A stretch of DNA of 64,000 nucleotides from Heterocephalus glaber (GCF_000247695.1 NW_004624801.1:5101869-5165868), one strand, 5' to 3'; shown: positions 22,131-33,223, counted from the first letter of the stretch. A program made the numbers and translations. Notes: a model not told the origin generated them from the sequence alone.

Positions 22131-22321
22131 CCACTGTCCACTAACTTTCAAGAGCTGACTTCCTGTGTGTTTCAGCTTCCTGTTGCTGCTCTTCTCAGCA
22201 GAGACCAGTGTCAGGAGGCTGGGGAACCCCATGTCAGCCCACGGGGAAGGGTTTCCAAGGCTCTGGGTTTCTTTTGCATTTAGTTCTTTCTGTACAGCTC
22301 ATCAACCTTCTTTTTTTCCTG

Positions 22322-22700
22322 TGTGGTACTAGGGATGGAATCCAAGGCCTTTGCCCTGTTATATCCCCCACCCTTTTGAGACTGGCTCTCACTAAATCGA
22401 TAATCGCCCAGGCAGAACTTTCCGTCCTCCTGCCTCAGCCTCCCAGAGTGCTGGGGCTACAGGTGAGCACCCCCCCTCAGCGGATCATCACCCTGTGAAA
22501 GTGACACTACTTCCCCAATCACCCATTTCTTTTCCTTTTTAAAAAAATTTTTGTTTGTTTTTTTGAGACAGAGTCCTGCTTTGTAGTTCAGGGTGGCCCT
22601 CAACTCCCTGTGTAGCCCAGACTGGCCTCGTCGTGATCCTCCTGCCTCAGCCTCCTGAGTGCTAGGATTACAGGCATGTGCCACCATCCCCTGCTCCTTC
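22322..22700 (-). repeat. B1-ID dimer and B1-type SINE
   Basis: Dimer 22322-22485 (GGTACTAGGGATGGAATCCA); B1 22555-22700 (GAGACAGAGTCCTGCTTTG). Confidence 0.8.
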
Positions 22701-22978
22701 ACCCATTGCAGAGCTGCTCTGAGACTCTGCTGCTTTGTCTCCACCCTGTCTCCACATGCACAGAGGAAGCCGTGGGTGCAGCCCTCTGAAGGCAGCCGTG
22801 CCTGTGGAGGAAGAGCTGGCGGGACGCATGTCAACCACAGCCACTGCATCTTCTCCCCCTGGGACTTCCGCTCTTGTCTGACTCAGGGATGAGTACTTCT
22901 GGGAGCCCCAAATCTAGAGAGGGGGAAAAGTTGGTAATGATTTTATTTTCCAGACATGTATTGCAACAGCTGATTTTC

Positions 22979-23190
22979 TTTTTTTTTTTTTGGTACCAGG
23001 GATCCAACTCAGGACCTTGTGCGGCAGGCGCGGTGCCACTGAGCTAAATCCCCAGCCCTTTTTTGTTTTACTTTTTGAAACAGGGTCTCACTACAGTGCC
23101 CAGGGCAACCTTGGACTTGTGATCTTCCTGCCTTAGTCATCCAGGTACTGCAGCTGGGATTGTAGGTCTGCACTATTGAACCCAGCTTCT
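22979..23190 (-). repeat. ID SINE and B1-type SINE
   Basis: ID 22979-23058 lacks the CTTGCAAG part of its centre; B1 23065-23190. Confidence 0.82.
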
Positions 23191-23691
23191 AGTGTTCTTC
23201 TAATACAGTTCTGGTGGTGTGTGCTTTTAACACAATTATAGTCACACTATATATAAAAGATTATGTTGTTTGAAAAGGGGCTTCACCAGGTTGTCCACGC
23301 TGGTCATAAGTGATCTTCCTGCTTCAGCCTCCCAAGTAGCTGAGATTACTGGTGTTCACCACCACACCCTGATTTTTACTTAACCTTCTACCCTGATGGT
23401 ACTTCTGTTCTGTTCAAGTTTTTCATAAACTAGTTGGGCCTGACTGTACAGCTCTGTAATCTCAGTACTCTGGGAGGCTGAGGGAGGAGGATTACAAGTT
23501 TAAGTCCCAAACCTCAAAAAAATAGTTGAAATTTCAACCATGGTTTAAGGATCCATAGAAAAATATTTTCAACACATGAGCCTTGTCAAAAATTTCTTAG
23601 GATACAGAAGACAGTAACCTAAAAGAAAAAAATAGACATATTCAACTTAGTCAAAATTGAAAAGTTCTGCTCATCAAAAATAGAACAGAGC

Positions 23692-23785
23692 TGAGGCTGG
23701 AGTTTTAACTCAGTGGTTACGCCACCTGTCTCACAAGCACCAGGTCCCGACTTCGATCCCCAGTACCAAAAAAAAAAAAAAAAAA
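23692..23785 (+). repeat. ID SINE
   Basis: GGCTGGAGTTTTAACTCAG, AATAGA(A/G)C near both ends. Confidence 0.85.
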
Positions 23786-23787
23786 TA

Positions 23788-23925
23788 GAGCCAGGCATGG
23801 TGGCACATGCCTGTAATCCCAGCACTTGGGAGGCTGAGGCAGGAGTATCACTGTGAGTTTGGGACCAGCCTGGACTACATAGTGAGACCCTGTCTCAAAA
23901 AATAAAACAAAACAAAAGGCCCTAG
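23788..23925 (+). repeat. B1-type SINE
   Basis: GCCAGGCATGGTGGCACATG to GTCTCAAAAAATAAAAC. Confidence 0.92.
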
Positions 23926-23954
23926 CATTAATCCCCAATACACACAAACACACA

Positions 23955-24323
23955 CACAGACAATATTCAACATCATTAGTCATCAAGAAAATACAAATTA
24001 AAACTACAATGAGATACTATAACAGACCCAACAGAGTGGCTAAAATAAAGAATGATAACACCAAATGTTAGCGAGAGTGTGGAGCAGCTGAAACTCACAT
24101 ACATTGCCAATGAGAGTATAAAACTGTACATTTTACAAAAAGATCAAGTGCTGAAGTTAAAAATTAATAGACACCCTCTTGTAAGTGCAAGATCCCAAGT
24201 TCGATTCCTGGTACAAAAAATATACACACACACATCCAGGATCCAAAGATTCTACTTCTCTACTTCTAGGTGTTTATCCAAGAGAAGTAAAAACATCTCT
24301 TCAAAAATACTGGTATAGTAAGT
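23955..24323 (+). mobile_element. Old L1 fragment (ORF2 3' end)
   Basis: Contains the L1 ORF2 tail words AACATCATTAGTCATCAAG, AATTAAAACTACAATGAGA and GTTTATCCAAGAGAA. More diverged than the neighbouring L1 at 24.9 kb. Confidence 0.65.
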
Positions 24324-24610
24324 CCCCAACTTATGAACATTTGAGTTGCGAACTTTCGTAGCTACAAAGAGACCTCATAGAAACATTCCTAGATGGGAAC
24401 AAGTTGTGGAAGTAGCTCACATGTCTGCCCAGCAGTGTCACAGCTGGGCTGCTGTGTGCTTACTGTGCAGTGCGATACTGTACAGTATTTGTGTGTGTTT
24501 GGTTTTATGCTTTACATTGTATATTTGTGTCAAAGGTGTATAAAACTCACTTTGCCAAACTTACCAACAAATCTGACTTATGAACTTTCTCCAGGAACAG
24601 AATTCATTTA
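24324..24610. mobile_element. Possible DNA transposon fossil
   Basis: AAGTCCCCAACTTATGAAC at the left and CTGACTTATGAACTTT near the right look like ends of a Tigger-class element, but no convincing TA duplication is seen. Confidence 0.3.
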
Positions 24611-24628
24611 TAATATAAGTATAAGAAG

Positions 24629-24842
24629 CCAGGCGTGATGGTGCATGCTTGTGTAATCCCAACACTCAGGGGGCTGAGGCAGGAGCAATGCTATGAGTTC
24701 AAGGCCAGCCTGAACTACATAGTGAATAGAATGTAGCACAGCATCAAAAAGATCATACAAGGGCCAGGATTTAGCTCAGTGGTTTTGCCGCCTGCTGCGC
24801 AAGCCCAAGGATCCGAGTTTGATCCCAGGTACCAAAAAAAAA
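24629..24842 (+). repeat. B1-type SINE, then ID SINE
   Basis: B1 24629-24725; ID (GCTGCGC type) 24761-24842 with AAAAGATCA(T/C)ACA on both sides. Confidence 0.88.
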
Positions 24843-25114
24843 AAGATCACACAGCATGATCAAGTAGGAAGTAGGTTTCATCCTACAGATGCAAATATGG
24901 CTCAACCAATATAAACAGAAGGAAGGTCAAAAACCACATGATCAAAAAAACCCCTCAAGATCATATCAATAAATGCATAAAAGGCTTTTGACAAAATCCA
25001 ACACCCCTTCATGATAAAAACCCTGAAGAAAATAGGTATAGAAAGACCATATCTGAATCTGATAAAAGCCATTTATGACAAACCAACAACCAACATCATA
25101 TTAAAAACTAAAAG

Positions 25115-25213
25115 GGGGCCAGGTATTTAGCTCAGTGGTTCTGGTGCCTGCCTTGCAAGCACAGGGTCCCAGGTTCAATCCCTGATACCAAAAAGAAAAA
25201 AAAAGAAAAAAAA
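25115..25213 (+). repeat. ID SINE in the second L1
   Basis: AAAAACTAAAAGG before, AAAAACCTAAAAGG after. Confidence 0.9.
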
Positions 25214-26194
25214 AACCTAAAAGGATTTCTCCAAAATCATATACAAGACAAGGATGTCCACTATCACCACTTCTATTCAACATAGTACTTGAAACACTAG
25301 CCAGAGCAATCAGCCAAGAGAAAGAAATAAAAGGGATATATCTAGGAAAGGAAGAACTCAAATTATCATTATTTGGAGATGACATGATAGTCTACATAGA
25401 AAACCCAAAGAACTCCACCAAAAAACCCTTAGAATTAATAACCAATTTCAGCAATGTGGCAGGATACAAGATCAACACACAAAAATCATTAGCATTTGTG
25501 ATCACCAACAATGAACTTGATGAGAAGGAAATTCTGAAAACAACACCATTCACAGCAGCTTCAAGAAAAATGAACTACCTAGGAATTAACCTAACCAAAG
25601 AAGTGAAAGACTTCTACAAAGAAAACTATAGTACTCTGAAAAAAGAATGGAGAAGACATTAGAAAATGGAAAGACGTTTCCTGCTCCTGGATAGGCAGAA
25701 CCAATATTGTCAAAATAGCCATACTCACAAAACTGTTACACAGATTCAGTGTTCCCAATCAAAATACCTACATACTTTACAGATCTAGAGAAAACAACCC
25801 TAAAATTCATATGGAGCTACAAGAGGCCCAGAATACAAAAAGCAATTTGGGGCAATAAGAGCAAAGCAGGAGGGATAGCAATACCTGACTTCAAGCTATA
25901 CTACAAAGCAATAGTGGTAAAAACAGCATGGCACTGAACAGAAACAGATACGTGGATCAGTGGAACAGAATTGAGGATACAGAAGCTTCCCCAAATACAT
26001 TCATCTATTTGATCTTTGACAAAGGGGCCAAAAGCATATATTGGAGGAAAGATGGCCTCTTCAACAAGCTGTCCTGGGAAAACTAGGTAACTGCAGAAGG
26101 TTAAAACTGGACCCATATCTCTCACCATGTACTAAATTGAAATCAAAGTGGATCAAAGACCTAAATATTAAAACAGAAATATTGTCTGGGTTTT

Positions 26195-26590
26195 TTTGTT
26201 TTGTTTTGTTGTTTTTGAGACAAGATCTCGGTTTGTGTTCAGGCTGGTCCTGAACTCACTTTGTAGCCCAGGCTGGCCTCAAACTCCTAGTGATCCTGAT
26301 CCTCCTGCCTCTGCCTCCTGAGTGCTGGGATTACAGGTGTGCGTCACCACGCCCAGCCCTGTCTGTTTGTTTTTGGGGGTTTTTTGGTTGTTTTTTATTT
26401 TTTGGTACTGGGGATCGAACTTGGGTCCATGTGCTTGCAAAGCAGGTGGCAAAACCACTGAGCTAAATTCCCGGCCCTCTTTGTTTTTTTTGAGACAAGA
26501 TCTCACTATGTAGTTCAAGCTGGCTTTGAACTCATTATGTAGTCCAGGCTGGCCTTGAACTCATATTGATCCTTGCCATATCACATCCGG
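26195..26590 (-). repeat. Two B1-type SINEs with an ID between
   Basis: B1 26200-26362, ID 26395-26478, B1 26480-26590, all within the second L1; ACAGAAA(T/C)ATTG flanks the group. Confidence 0.83.
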
Positions 26591-26665
26591 TTTAAAACAG
26601 AAACATTGAACCTACTGGAAGATCAAATAGGTAAAACACTTGAAGACAGGTGTAGAAAAGGACTT

Positions 26666-26755
26666 TTTTCTCTTTTTTTTGGTACCAGAGATCAAACTCG
26701 AGTCCTTGTGCTTGTACAGCAGGCAAGGAAACCACTGAGCTAAATCCCTGGCCCC
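26666..26755 (-). repeat. ID SINE, GCTGCGC-like
   Basis: GTGCTTGTACAGCAGGCAAG centre. Confidence 0.87.
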
Positions 26756-26841
26756 AGAATAAGATTTTCTAAACAAAACTGCAATTACCCAAGAAATAAC
26801 AGCAAGAATCAATCAACAATCAATCAAATTGAAAAGCTTCT

Positions 26842-26930
26842 GGGCTGGGCATTTAGCTCAGTGGTTTCGCTGCCTGATGTGCAAGCACAAGGAACCGAGT
26901 TCAATCCCTGGTACCAAAAAAAAAAAAAAG
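26842..26930 (+). repeat. ID SINE, GCTGCGC-like
   Basis: GAAAAGCTTCT before, AAAAAGCTTCT after. Confidence 0.9.
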
Positions 26931-27144
26931 AAAAAGCTTCTGTATAGCAAGGGAATCAGTTGAGTGAACAGAAAACCTACAGAATGGGAAAAAAAATTTG
27001 CCAGTCATTGTTCAGACAGAGGACTAATATCTAGACTATATAAAGAACTCAAAAAAATTTAGACCACCTAAAATAAAAGACGCAGTCAAGAAATGTGTAT
27101 CGTATATAATGGAATACTACTTGGCTATAAACAAAGACAAATTT

Positions 27145-27313
27145 GGGCAGGGGATTTAGCTCAGTGGTTTCACTACCTGCCTCAGGAGTGCAAAGTACCG
27201 AGTTCAATCCCCAGTACCAAGAAAAAGGGCCGGGGATTTAACTCAGTGGTTTTGCTACCTGCTGCGCAAGCGTAAGGACCCAAGTTTGATCCCTGGTACC
27301 AAAAAAAAAAAAA
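27145..27313 (+). repeat. Two tandem ID SINEs
   Basis: Copies 27145-27225 and 27227-27313; the second is the GCTGCGC type and sits in the tail of the first. Confidence 0.87.
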
Positions 27314-27327
27314 TATCCCTGTGTATG

Positions 27328-27487
27328 CCAGGTGTGGTGGTGCACACCCATAATCCCAACACTGGGGAGGCTGAGGCAGGAGGATCGCTGTGAGTTTGAG
27401 GCCAGCCTAGGCTACTACATACTGAGTTCAAGGCCAGTCTGAATCTGAACTATATACCAAGACCCTGTCTAAAAAAAAAAAAAAAAG
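27328..27487 (+). repeat. B1-type SINE
   Basis: GCCAGGTGTGGTGGTGCACA start, CCTGTCTAAAAAA end. Confidence 0.9.
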
Positions 27488-27558
27488 ATATGCCATGTAC
27501 AAGAACCTTATAACCTTAATGAATGTAAACATTATATGCCATAACATGAGCATATCAG

Positions 27559-27994
27559 TGTTAGGTGTTTCAGAGCCCCCACAGAGCAAGCCCCCTCCTC
27601 CCCTTTCCCCTTGTCCCACTCCGGCCACAGGGAACAGGGAACTTCCGCATAACTAAGGCATGACTTCCCTTTGTTAGTGACTCTCTGCCTAGTTAAGGTC
27701 TTTCTGCCCCACCGGTTTCTGACTCAGATGTTACAGTAAAATAGGGGCTTCCCGAAAGCAGTTACTCCATCCCCTCGACTGATCAAAACCTGTTGTTACA
27801 TACCCCAGCCCCAATTACCCACCCCCACCAATGGACTAGTGTTCTCCCACCTGCAAGATCCTGTATAAACCTCCAGCTCAGCCCATGCAGTTGCTGGTCT
27901 CCATTCTGTGAGTCAGCCCAGCAGGCTGCAGACTGCCGCCCCAATAAAGCTTGCTTAAATATATGTGTGCCCCTTCCTTTCAGAGACCCTTTCA
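27559..27994 (+). mobile_element. Solo LTR of an endogenous retrovirus (436 bp)
   Basis: It starts TGTTAGGTG and ends CCCTTTCA, flanked by a perfect 5-bp duplication ATCAG (27554-27558 and 27995-27999). It contains a TATA box (TATAAA 27864-27869) and a polyadenylation signal (AATAAA 27943-27948), giving U3-R-U5 order on the plus strand. No internal viral genes remain. The family looks gammaretrovirus-like but was not assigned. Confidence 0.88.
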
Positions 27995-28098
27995 ATCAGT
28001 AAGAATATTAATGATATCAATAAGAATGAAATGGGGAAGGGGGATTAGAGGAGGGAGGAAGCAGGAGGGATAGGGAAGAGGATTAAAAATATGTATTG

Positions 28099-28632
28099 TG
28101 GGCCAGGGATTTAGCTCAGTGGTTCTGTCTCCTGCCTCTCAAGCAGAAGGTCCCGAGTTCAATCCTCAGTACCAAAAAAATAAAATAAGGGCTGGGGATT
28201 TAGCTCAGTGGTTCCAGTGCCTGCCTCGCAAGTGCAAGGTCCTGAGTTCGATCCCTGGTACCCCCCCAAAAATAAATAAATAAAATAAAATAAAATAAAA
28301 ATATGTATTATGCCAGGAGTGGTGGCACATGCCTGTGATCCCAGCACTTGGGAGGCAGAGGCAGGAGGATCACCATGAGTTGGAGGCCAGCCTGAACACA
28401 AAGCAAGACTTTGTCTTTAAAAAAAAAATGTTGGGCTGGGGATTTAGCTCAGTGGTTCCGGTGCCTGCCTCACAAACGCAAGGTCCCAAGTTCAATCCCT
28501 GGTACCAAAAAAAAAATAAAGAAAACAAATTTTTAAAAAATGTATTATGGGGCCAGGGATTTAGCTCAGTGGTTTCACTGCCTGCCTCACAAGCGCAAGG
28601 TCTTGAGTTTGATCCCCAGTACCAAAAAAAAA
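28099..28632 (+). repeat. Cluster of four ID SINEs and one B1 at one target word
   Basis: IDs 28099-28188, 28189-28296, 28433-28535 and 28550-28632; B1 28313-28430. ATGTATT(G/A)TG-like words precede and follow the units. Confidence 0.85.
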
Positions 28633-28639
28633 GTATTAT

Positions 28640-29166
28640 GTGCATATACCCACTCCCCAGGATTTTTGTAAAATGCATGTATTACAAAGACGTACTTTAA
28701 AAAACACTTGTACAAGACCCATCACTGTGCCCCAAAATAGAAGTATCGTAGATGCTGCTGGCAGAGCACTATGGAGTGGAGCAGGCCCACCTGGGGGCCT
28801 GCTGTTCCGCAACAGAGGAGTGAATTCCTCAGGGTAGTCTCCATCACTGAAGCACGAAGCAACGTGGGGAAGTCTGGGGATGCTCTGCTGCATGACCTCT
28901 ACCTCCGCTTGTCTGATCCTCTTTGGAGAAGAATTCATGATCCAGAGCTTGGAGGGAAGAAAAGCGAACGACAAGAGAGGAGCCACAGGAGAGACCCAAA
29001 CAGTACTGCTCTTATGAGAGCAGTGTGAGAAAAGATCTGCTGCTCTGTCCTCTGGACATAGGGCCTCCAGCCTCAGTGGCAGCTGGTCCCCTGGGATACC
29101 TGGGCTTGGTGCCCTGGTCATGTGGCTCCTTCTCAAATTCAGCATGTAGAAGCACCTGCAGAAGCC
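28640..29166 (-). other. Unidentified unique DNA with a long minus frame
   Basis: A 184-codon frame (28636-29190, minus) starts inside the LTR and runs through this segment, so its N-terminus is not original. The part beginning MNSSPKRIRQAEVEVMQQ looks compositionally protein-like but I do not recognise it. No splice structure or promoter is evident. It may be an old retrocopy piece or chance. Confidence 0.3.
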
Positions 29167-29533
29167 TGTCCCGACCCGCGGGTAAGTCAACGGAGACCCT
29201 AGAGGGGGAGTGAGAATGGAGGGACAAGAGACACAAGAGACAGAGACAAGACAGGCTTCTGATCAAGTCTCGTTTATTGCCGGGCTAGCTAGAGTTTATA
29301 TAGGGAAGGGATGGGGGGAGGGAACGAGGAGAGTCATTGGCGAATCGCTAGGCAGAGGGCGGGAGGATCCTACTTTTGAAAGCGGGAAACAGAAGCTGAA
29401 ACTTAGGTGGGAAACGTTACTCAGGCGGGAAGTTCAAACTTAACCTAGGCGGGAAACTCAAATTTAGGCGGGAAGCGGGAAACTTAACTCAGGCGGTTTG
29501 ATACATGATTGCCCGGTGGGCTAGTTTCCCACA
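29167..29533 (-). mobile_element. Solo LTR, probable class II (ERVK/IAP-like), 367 bp
   Basis: On the minus strand it runs TGTGGGAAAC to GGGACA and is flanked by a perfect 6-bp duplication GAAGCC (29161-29166 and 29534-29539), the duplication size of class II elements. TATATAAA and AATAAA follow in order (plus-strand TTTATATA near 29296, TTTATT near 29272). Its U3 has repeated GCGGGAAA/G motifs. No internal genes. Confidence 0.88.
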
Positions 29534-29599
29534 GAAGCCCCCTCGTACTTCTGCCTCAGCCTCCCAGATGTATGGCACTCCGTTTGGCTGATTCATTTT

Positions 29600-29965
29600 T
29601 CTTTTTTTTAGAACTAGGAATCAAACTCAAACTCAAGACTTTCGCACTGAGCTCTATTCCCATTCATTCATTCAGTTTTGTTTTTTGTTTTTTTTTGAGA
29701 CAGGGTCTCATTATGTAGCCAGGCTGGCCTCAAACTCATAGCAATCCTTCTTCCTCAGCCTCCTGAGTGCTGGGATCACAGGTGTGCACCACCACACCTA
29801 CTTATCTGTTTTTTGTTTCTTTTTTAAGAGTACAGTGTGTGATGGAGCATACCTGTAGTCCCAGCACTGGAGAGGCCAAGGCAGTAAGATCGCTGTAAAT
29901 GCTTTGAATTCAAGGCCAACTTGGGCTACACAGTGAGGTAAAGACCAGCCTGAACTACATAGTGA
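29600..29965. repeat. B1-ID dimer (minus) and B1-type SINE (plus)
   Basis: Minus dimer 29604-29805 (GAACTAGGAATCAAACTC, then GAGACAGGGTCTCATTATG); plus B1 29833-29965. Confidence 0.75.
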
Positions 29966-30320
29966 GACTACTTGGAGGAACCAACGATAAATGTGCTGGA
30001 CTTCCCTTTACTGGGTCCATCGATCAGCCCTCTGAAAAGAGTCTAACTACTAACCCCCAACGCGACTTTGTTCCCAGGCCCCTGGGATGAGCTGGAGAGA
30101 AAATCCCAGACTGCTGTCTTGCCTCCATCAACCCCTCTTGCTCAAAGCAGCCAGATTTGGTCTCCACCTCTTCTTCCCTAACAGCAGTTAGGGAGACTTC
30201 TTCAGAGAGGCGAAATGTAGAAAATAATTTATTAGTTAGCTTATGAATAAGGCAGCTAGCCCATGGAAGGGGTTGAGATCGAGTTGGGTGACCAACCATA
30301 TTGATAAAAACTGAAATACA

Positions 30321-30408
30321 GGCCAGGGATTTAGCTCAGTGGTTTTGGTGCCTGCCTCAAAAGCGCAAGGTCCTGAGTTCAATCCCTGGTACCAACCCCG
30401 CCCCCCAA

Positions 30409-30439
<31 letters not shown>

Positions 30440-30440
30440 A
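30321..30440 (+). repeat. ID SINE with AAAT-repeat tail
   Basis: GGCCAGGGATTTAGCTCAG start; AATA microsatellite tail at 30408-30440. Confidence 0.9.
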
Positions 30441-30537
30441 ACAAAACTCAAATATGAATAGACAGTGAACTAGGACTTTGGTCAAAGAATGAAATTCTTC
30501 CAGAATGCAGCCCACTCCCTACAAAAGGGAGGTGTAG

Positions 30538-30620
30538 GGGCTGGGGTTTTAGCTCAGTGGTTTCGTTGCCTGCTGTGCAAGCGCCAAGGACCCGAGTTCG
30601 ATCCCCGGTACCAAAAAAAA
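30538..30620 (+). repeat. ID SINE, GCTGCGC-like
   Basis: AAAGGGAGGTGTAG on both sides. Confidence 0.92.
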
Positions 30621-30979
30621 AAAGGGAGGTGTAGCCGCTTCCTGCTGAGCATCTGAGTTCTGATGAACTCAAAATGCAAAATTACCAGTTTTTTTCTCAA
30701 AAGTCCCAGTTTCTTTAAAAACCCTTAACGCTGAAGAGCTGGGCCAGAGAGCCTGAGTTCCGATTGGTCACTTTCAATGCACAGAGCCACCTAAACAATC
30801 GAGTTACCCGGAGCTGTGCTTATCTGTACGTAGCTCTGGATTGAGGGAAATCCAGGAGCTGTTCTTCTTCTTATTATTATTTCCAATAAAACTCTCCTAA
30901 AAAAAAGATAAAGAAAAGAGTACAGCGTAGTGCCACTAATTCCATTCGTAACGGTCCAACCATCACCACTATCTTTTTT

Positions 30980-31266
30980 TGTAGTACCAGGGATTGACTC
31001 CAGGGGCGTTCTACCATGAAGCTACCGTGCCAACCCTCTTCCTTACATTTTTTTTTTCTTTTTCTTTTGAGATAGGATCTCTCTAGGTTGCCCAGTCTGG
31101 CCTTGAGCTTTTGATCCTCCTGCCTCAGCCTTCTAAGTAGCTGAGATTAGGGTGGGGGGTGCCACCATCTATTATTAAAATCTTTTTTTTCTTATACCGG
31201 GGATCGAACTCAGGACCTTGCACTTTCGAGGCAGGGAGCGGAACCACTGAGCTAAATCCCCAGCCC
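30980..31266 (-). repeat. B1-ID dimer and ID SINE
   Basis: Dimer 30980-31170 (ACCAGGGATTGACTCCAGG); ID 31182-31266. Confidence 0.8.
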
Positions 31267-31511
31267 TATAAAAACCTTTTCATCACACCGAACAGAAACT
31301 GTACCCATTAAGCCCTAACTTCCCATTCTCTCCTTCCAGCCCCTCATAACCTTTTACTCTCCTTTCCATGGCTACAGATTTGCTTACTCCAGATATTTCA
31401 TGGGAGTGGACTCCCGAAGGAGCTCGGAGCTACATTCTCAGCCCTTTTGTGTGACTTCGAGAGGGTCTCATGAAATTGTCCTCCAGGCTGGACTCAAACT
31501 TCTTTTTTTTT

Positions 31512-31658
31512 TTCTTTCCTTTTGAGACAGGGTCTCCCTTTGTAGTCCAGGATGGCCTTGAACTCACTATGTAGCCCAAGCTGGCCTCAAACTTGTGGCC
31601 ATCCTTCTGCCCCGGCCTCCCGAGTGCTGGGATTACAGGCATGCATCACTGTATCTGG
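31512..31658 (-). repeat. B1-type SINE
   Basis: GAGACAGGGTCTCCCTTTG to GCATCACTGTATCTGGC. Confidence 0.88.
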
Positions 31659-31660
31659 CT

Positions 31661-32440
31661 TCATTCTTGTTTGTGGGTGAATAATATTTCATTGTATTGT
31701 TATGGCACTCGGAGGGCCGCAGACCAAGGAAGAGAGTGGCACTCAGAGAATTGAAGGGAAGGCAGGTTTATGATCGCTAGTGGGCACAGCGGAATCACCT
31801 TCCAGGGTCTGAACCCTGATTCTAAGTTTGTTTTTATTTTTATATTGCTCTTTAGGCAGGGCAGGGAAACAAGCAGAATTTTACAGAAGCAGAGCTTAGC
31901 ACAGGGGCTGGGAGGTACAGGCAGATGTTGCTTTTACAGTTTATCTCTAAGACATAAGGAGGCAGGCAGCTGTGTTTCAGCAGTTCACCTTTCGGGCACG
32001 GTGACCTTCATGGGTTTAGCAGGAGTGGCGCCTTGAGACCGCCAGTCTCTGTCAAGCTTTGGGGCTGTTAGTCTCTGCTTTGTCTTTTGTTTTTCATTTC
32101 ACTATAACACATTGTGTGACACATTTTGTTTGTCCCTCCATCTGTTGATGGACACTTGGACTGTTTCAACCTTTTGGCTATCGAGAATAATGGTGCAACA
32201 ACATTGGGCAACGGTATTTGTTGGAGTCCCTACTTTTAATTCTTTTGGGTAGGAAGAGTTGGAGTTGTTGGGTGACATGGTAATCCTATTTTTAGCTGTG
32301 TAAAGAGCCACCAAATCGGTCTCCACCATTTCACATTCCCACCAGCAATGTCCGGGGTCCCAGTCTCTCCGTATCCTTGTTAACACTCCTTATTCCTGCT
32401 TTATGGATACCCATGCACTTTCACTTGTAGAATTTCTCTT
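31661..32440 (-). mobile_element. Old L1 3' end split by the solo LTR
   Basis: The plus strand reads CATCTGTTGATGGACA and GAATAATGGTGCAACAA, then TTTCACATTCCCACCAGCAA, the antisense of typical mammalian L1 ORF2-3' UTR sequence. Its left and right parts flank the LTR. Confidence 0.75.
31695..32109 (-). mobile_element. Solo LTR inserted in an old L1 (about 415 bp)
   Basis: On the minus strand it runs TGTTATAGTG to CCATAACA with a few bases after, flanked by CATTG at 31690-31694 and 32110-32114. A TATAAAA-type box and A-rich signal are present. The inner-end bases deviate from CA by one position, which I read as a mutation. Confidence 0.7.
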
Positions 32441-32458
32441 TATTTTTCTTTACCTTTT

Positions 32459-32630
32459 TAAGGTAGTGGGGATTGAACCCAGGAGTGCTCTAGCATTGAG
32501 CTACACCTCCCTGCCCTTTTTGAGACAGGATCTCACTCAGTTGCTCAGGCTGCCCTTGAACTTGGTACCCTCCCGTCTCAGCCTCCTGAGTAGCTAGGAT
32601 TACAGGCTCATGCCACTGTGCCCAACTTAT
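32459..32630 (-). repeat. B1-ID dimer
   Basis: GGGATTGAACCCAGGAGTG, then GAGACAGGATCTCACTCAG. Confidence 0.83.
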
Positions 32631-33220
32631 TATTTTCCTTACTTTCTCAATGCCTGAGCTGTAGCATCACACCCTGTCTGTAGCCTTTCCTGACCTCGTG
32701 CAAGTATGAGGTGCCCTCCACTTCCCTTGAGCTGCCCTTGTCCTGGAACACATCCCTGCTCTCCTTCCTGAGGGGTGGTGTTTTGTAACTTGTTACGTAT
32801 CTTTGTCTTCAGCATCTGGCACAGGCAGCACTGGTATCAAGATGCCCTGTAGACACGGGGAGCACAGGGAGGGATGGCACTATACCCCACTTGGCTCAGA
32901 CAAAAATGATTTTCCTTTTCTGCATTTACCTCTGCCCACGAAGGTATTTATAGACAGGGAACTGTGGGAGCAGAGATAATTATGTGCGTAGGAGTGTAGC
33001 ACAGAGCAAGACTGTGGGGGCATCTCTGGATGTCTTATTTCTTTGTTCCCTTCTGAGGTGCAGATCCACCTGCTTGAGCAGTCCCTCAGATGCTGGAGAA
33101 AAGCTGATGTTGGGGAACACGGGGATTGGCCACTTGGTGGACAGGGATCAACAACGGATATTAGGACTGGACTCAGCTTCAGGAAAGTAGCAGAGTCCAC
33201 AATAATAGTTTTTTTCTTTC
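32630..33220. other. Unique spacer
   Basis: No repeat or gene recognised. Confidence 0.4.
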
Positions 33221-33223
33221 TTT

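Larger units (their letters stand above)
24855..28098 (+). mobile_element. L1 LINE, 3' half of ORF2 and 3' UTR, with nested SINEs and an LTR
   Basis: Plus-strand L1 from the reverse transcriptase onward. [14 protein letters not shown] at about 25363-25404 is the catalytic block with Gly in place of the usual Ala. The ORF2 end follows to about 27090, then a 3' UTR with a purine-rich tract near 28030-28080. Interrupted by B1 and ID copies and by the solo LTR at 27559-27994. Inactive. Confidence 0.85.
29970..30970. other. Unique DNA interrupted by two ID SINEs
   Basis: IDs at 30321-30440 and 30538-30620. The last part (30760-30905) has CCAATAAAACTCTCCT and could be an LTR remnant, but no ends are visible. 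Confidence 0.4.
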
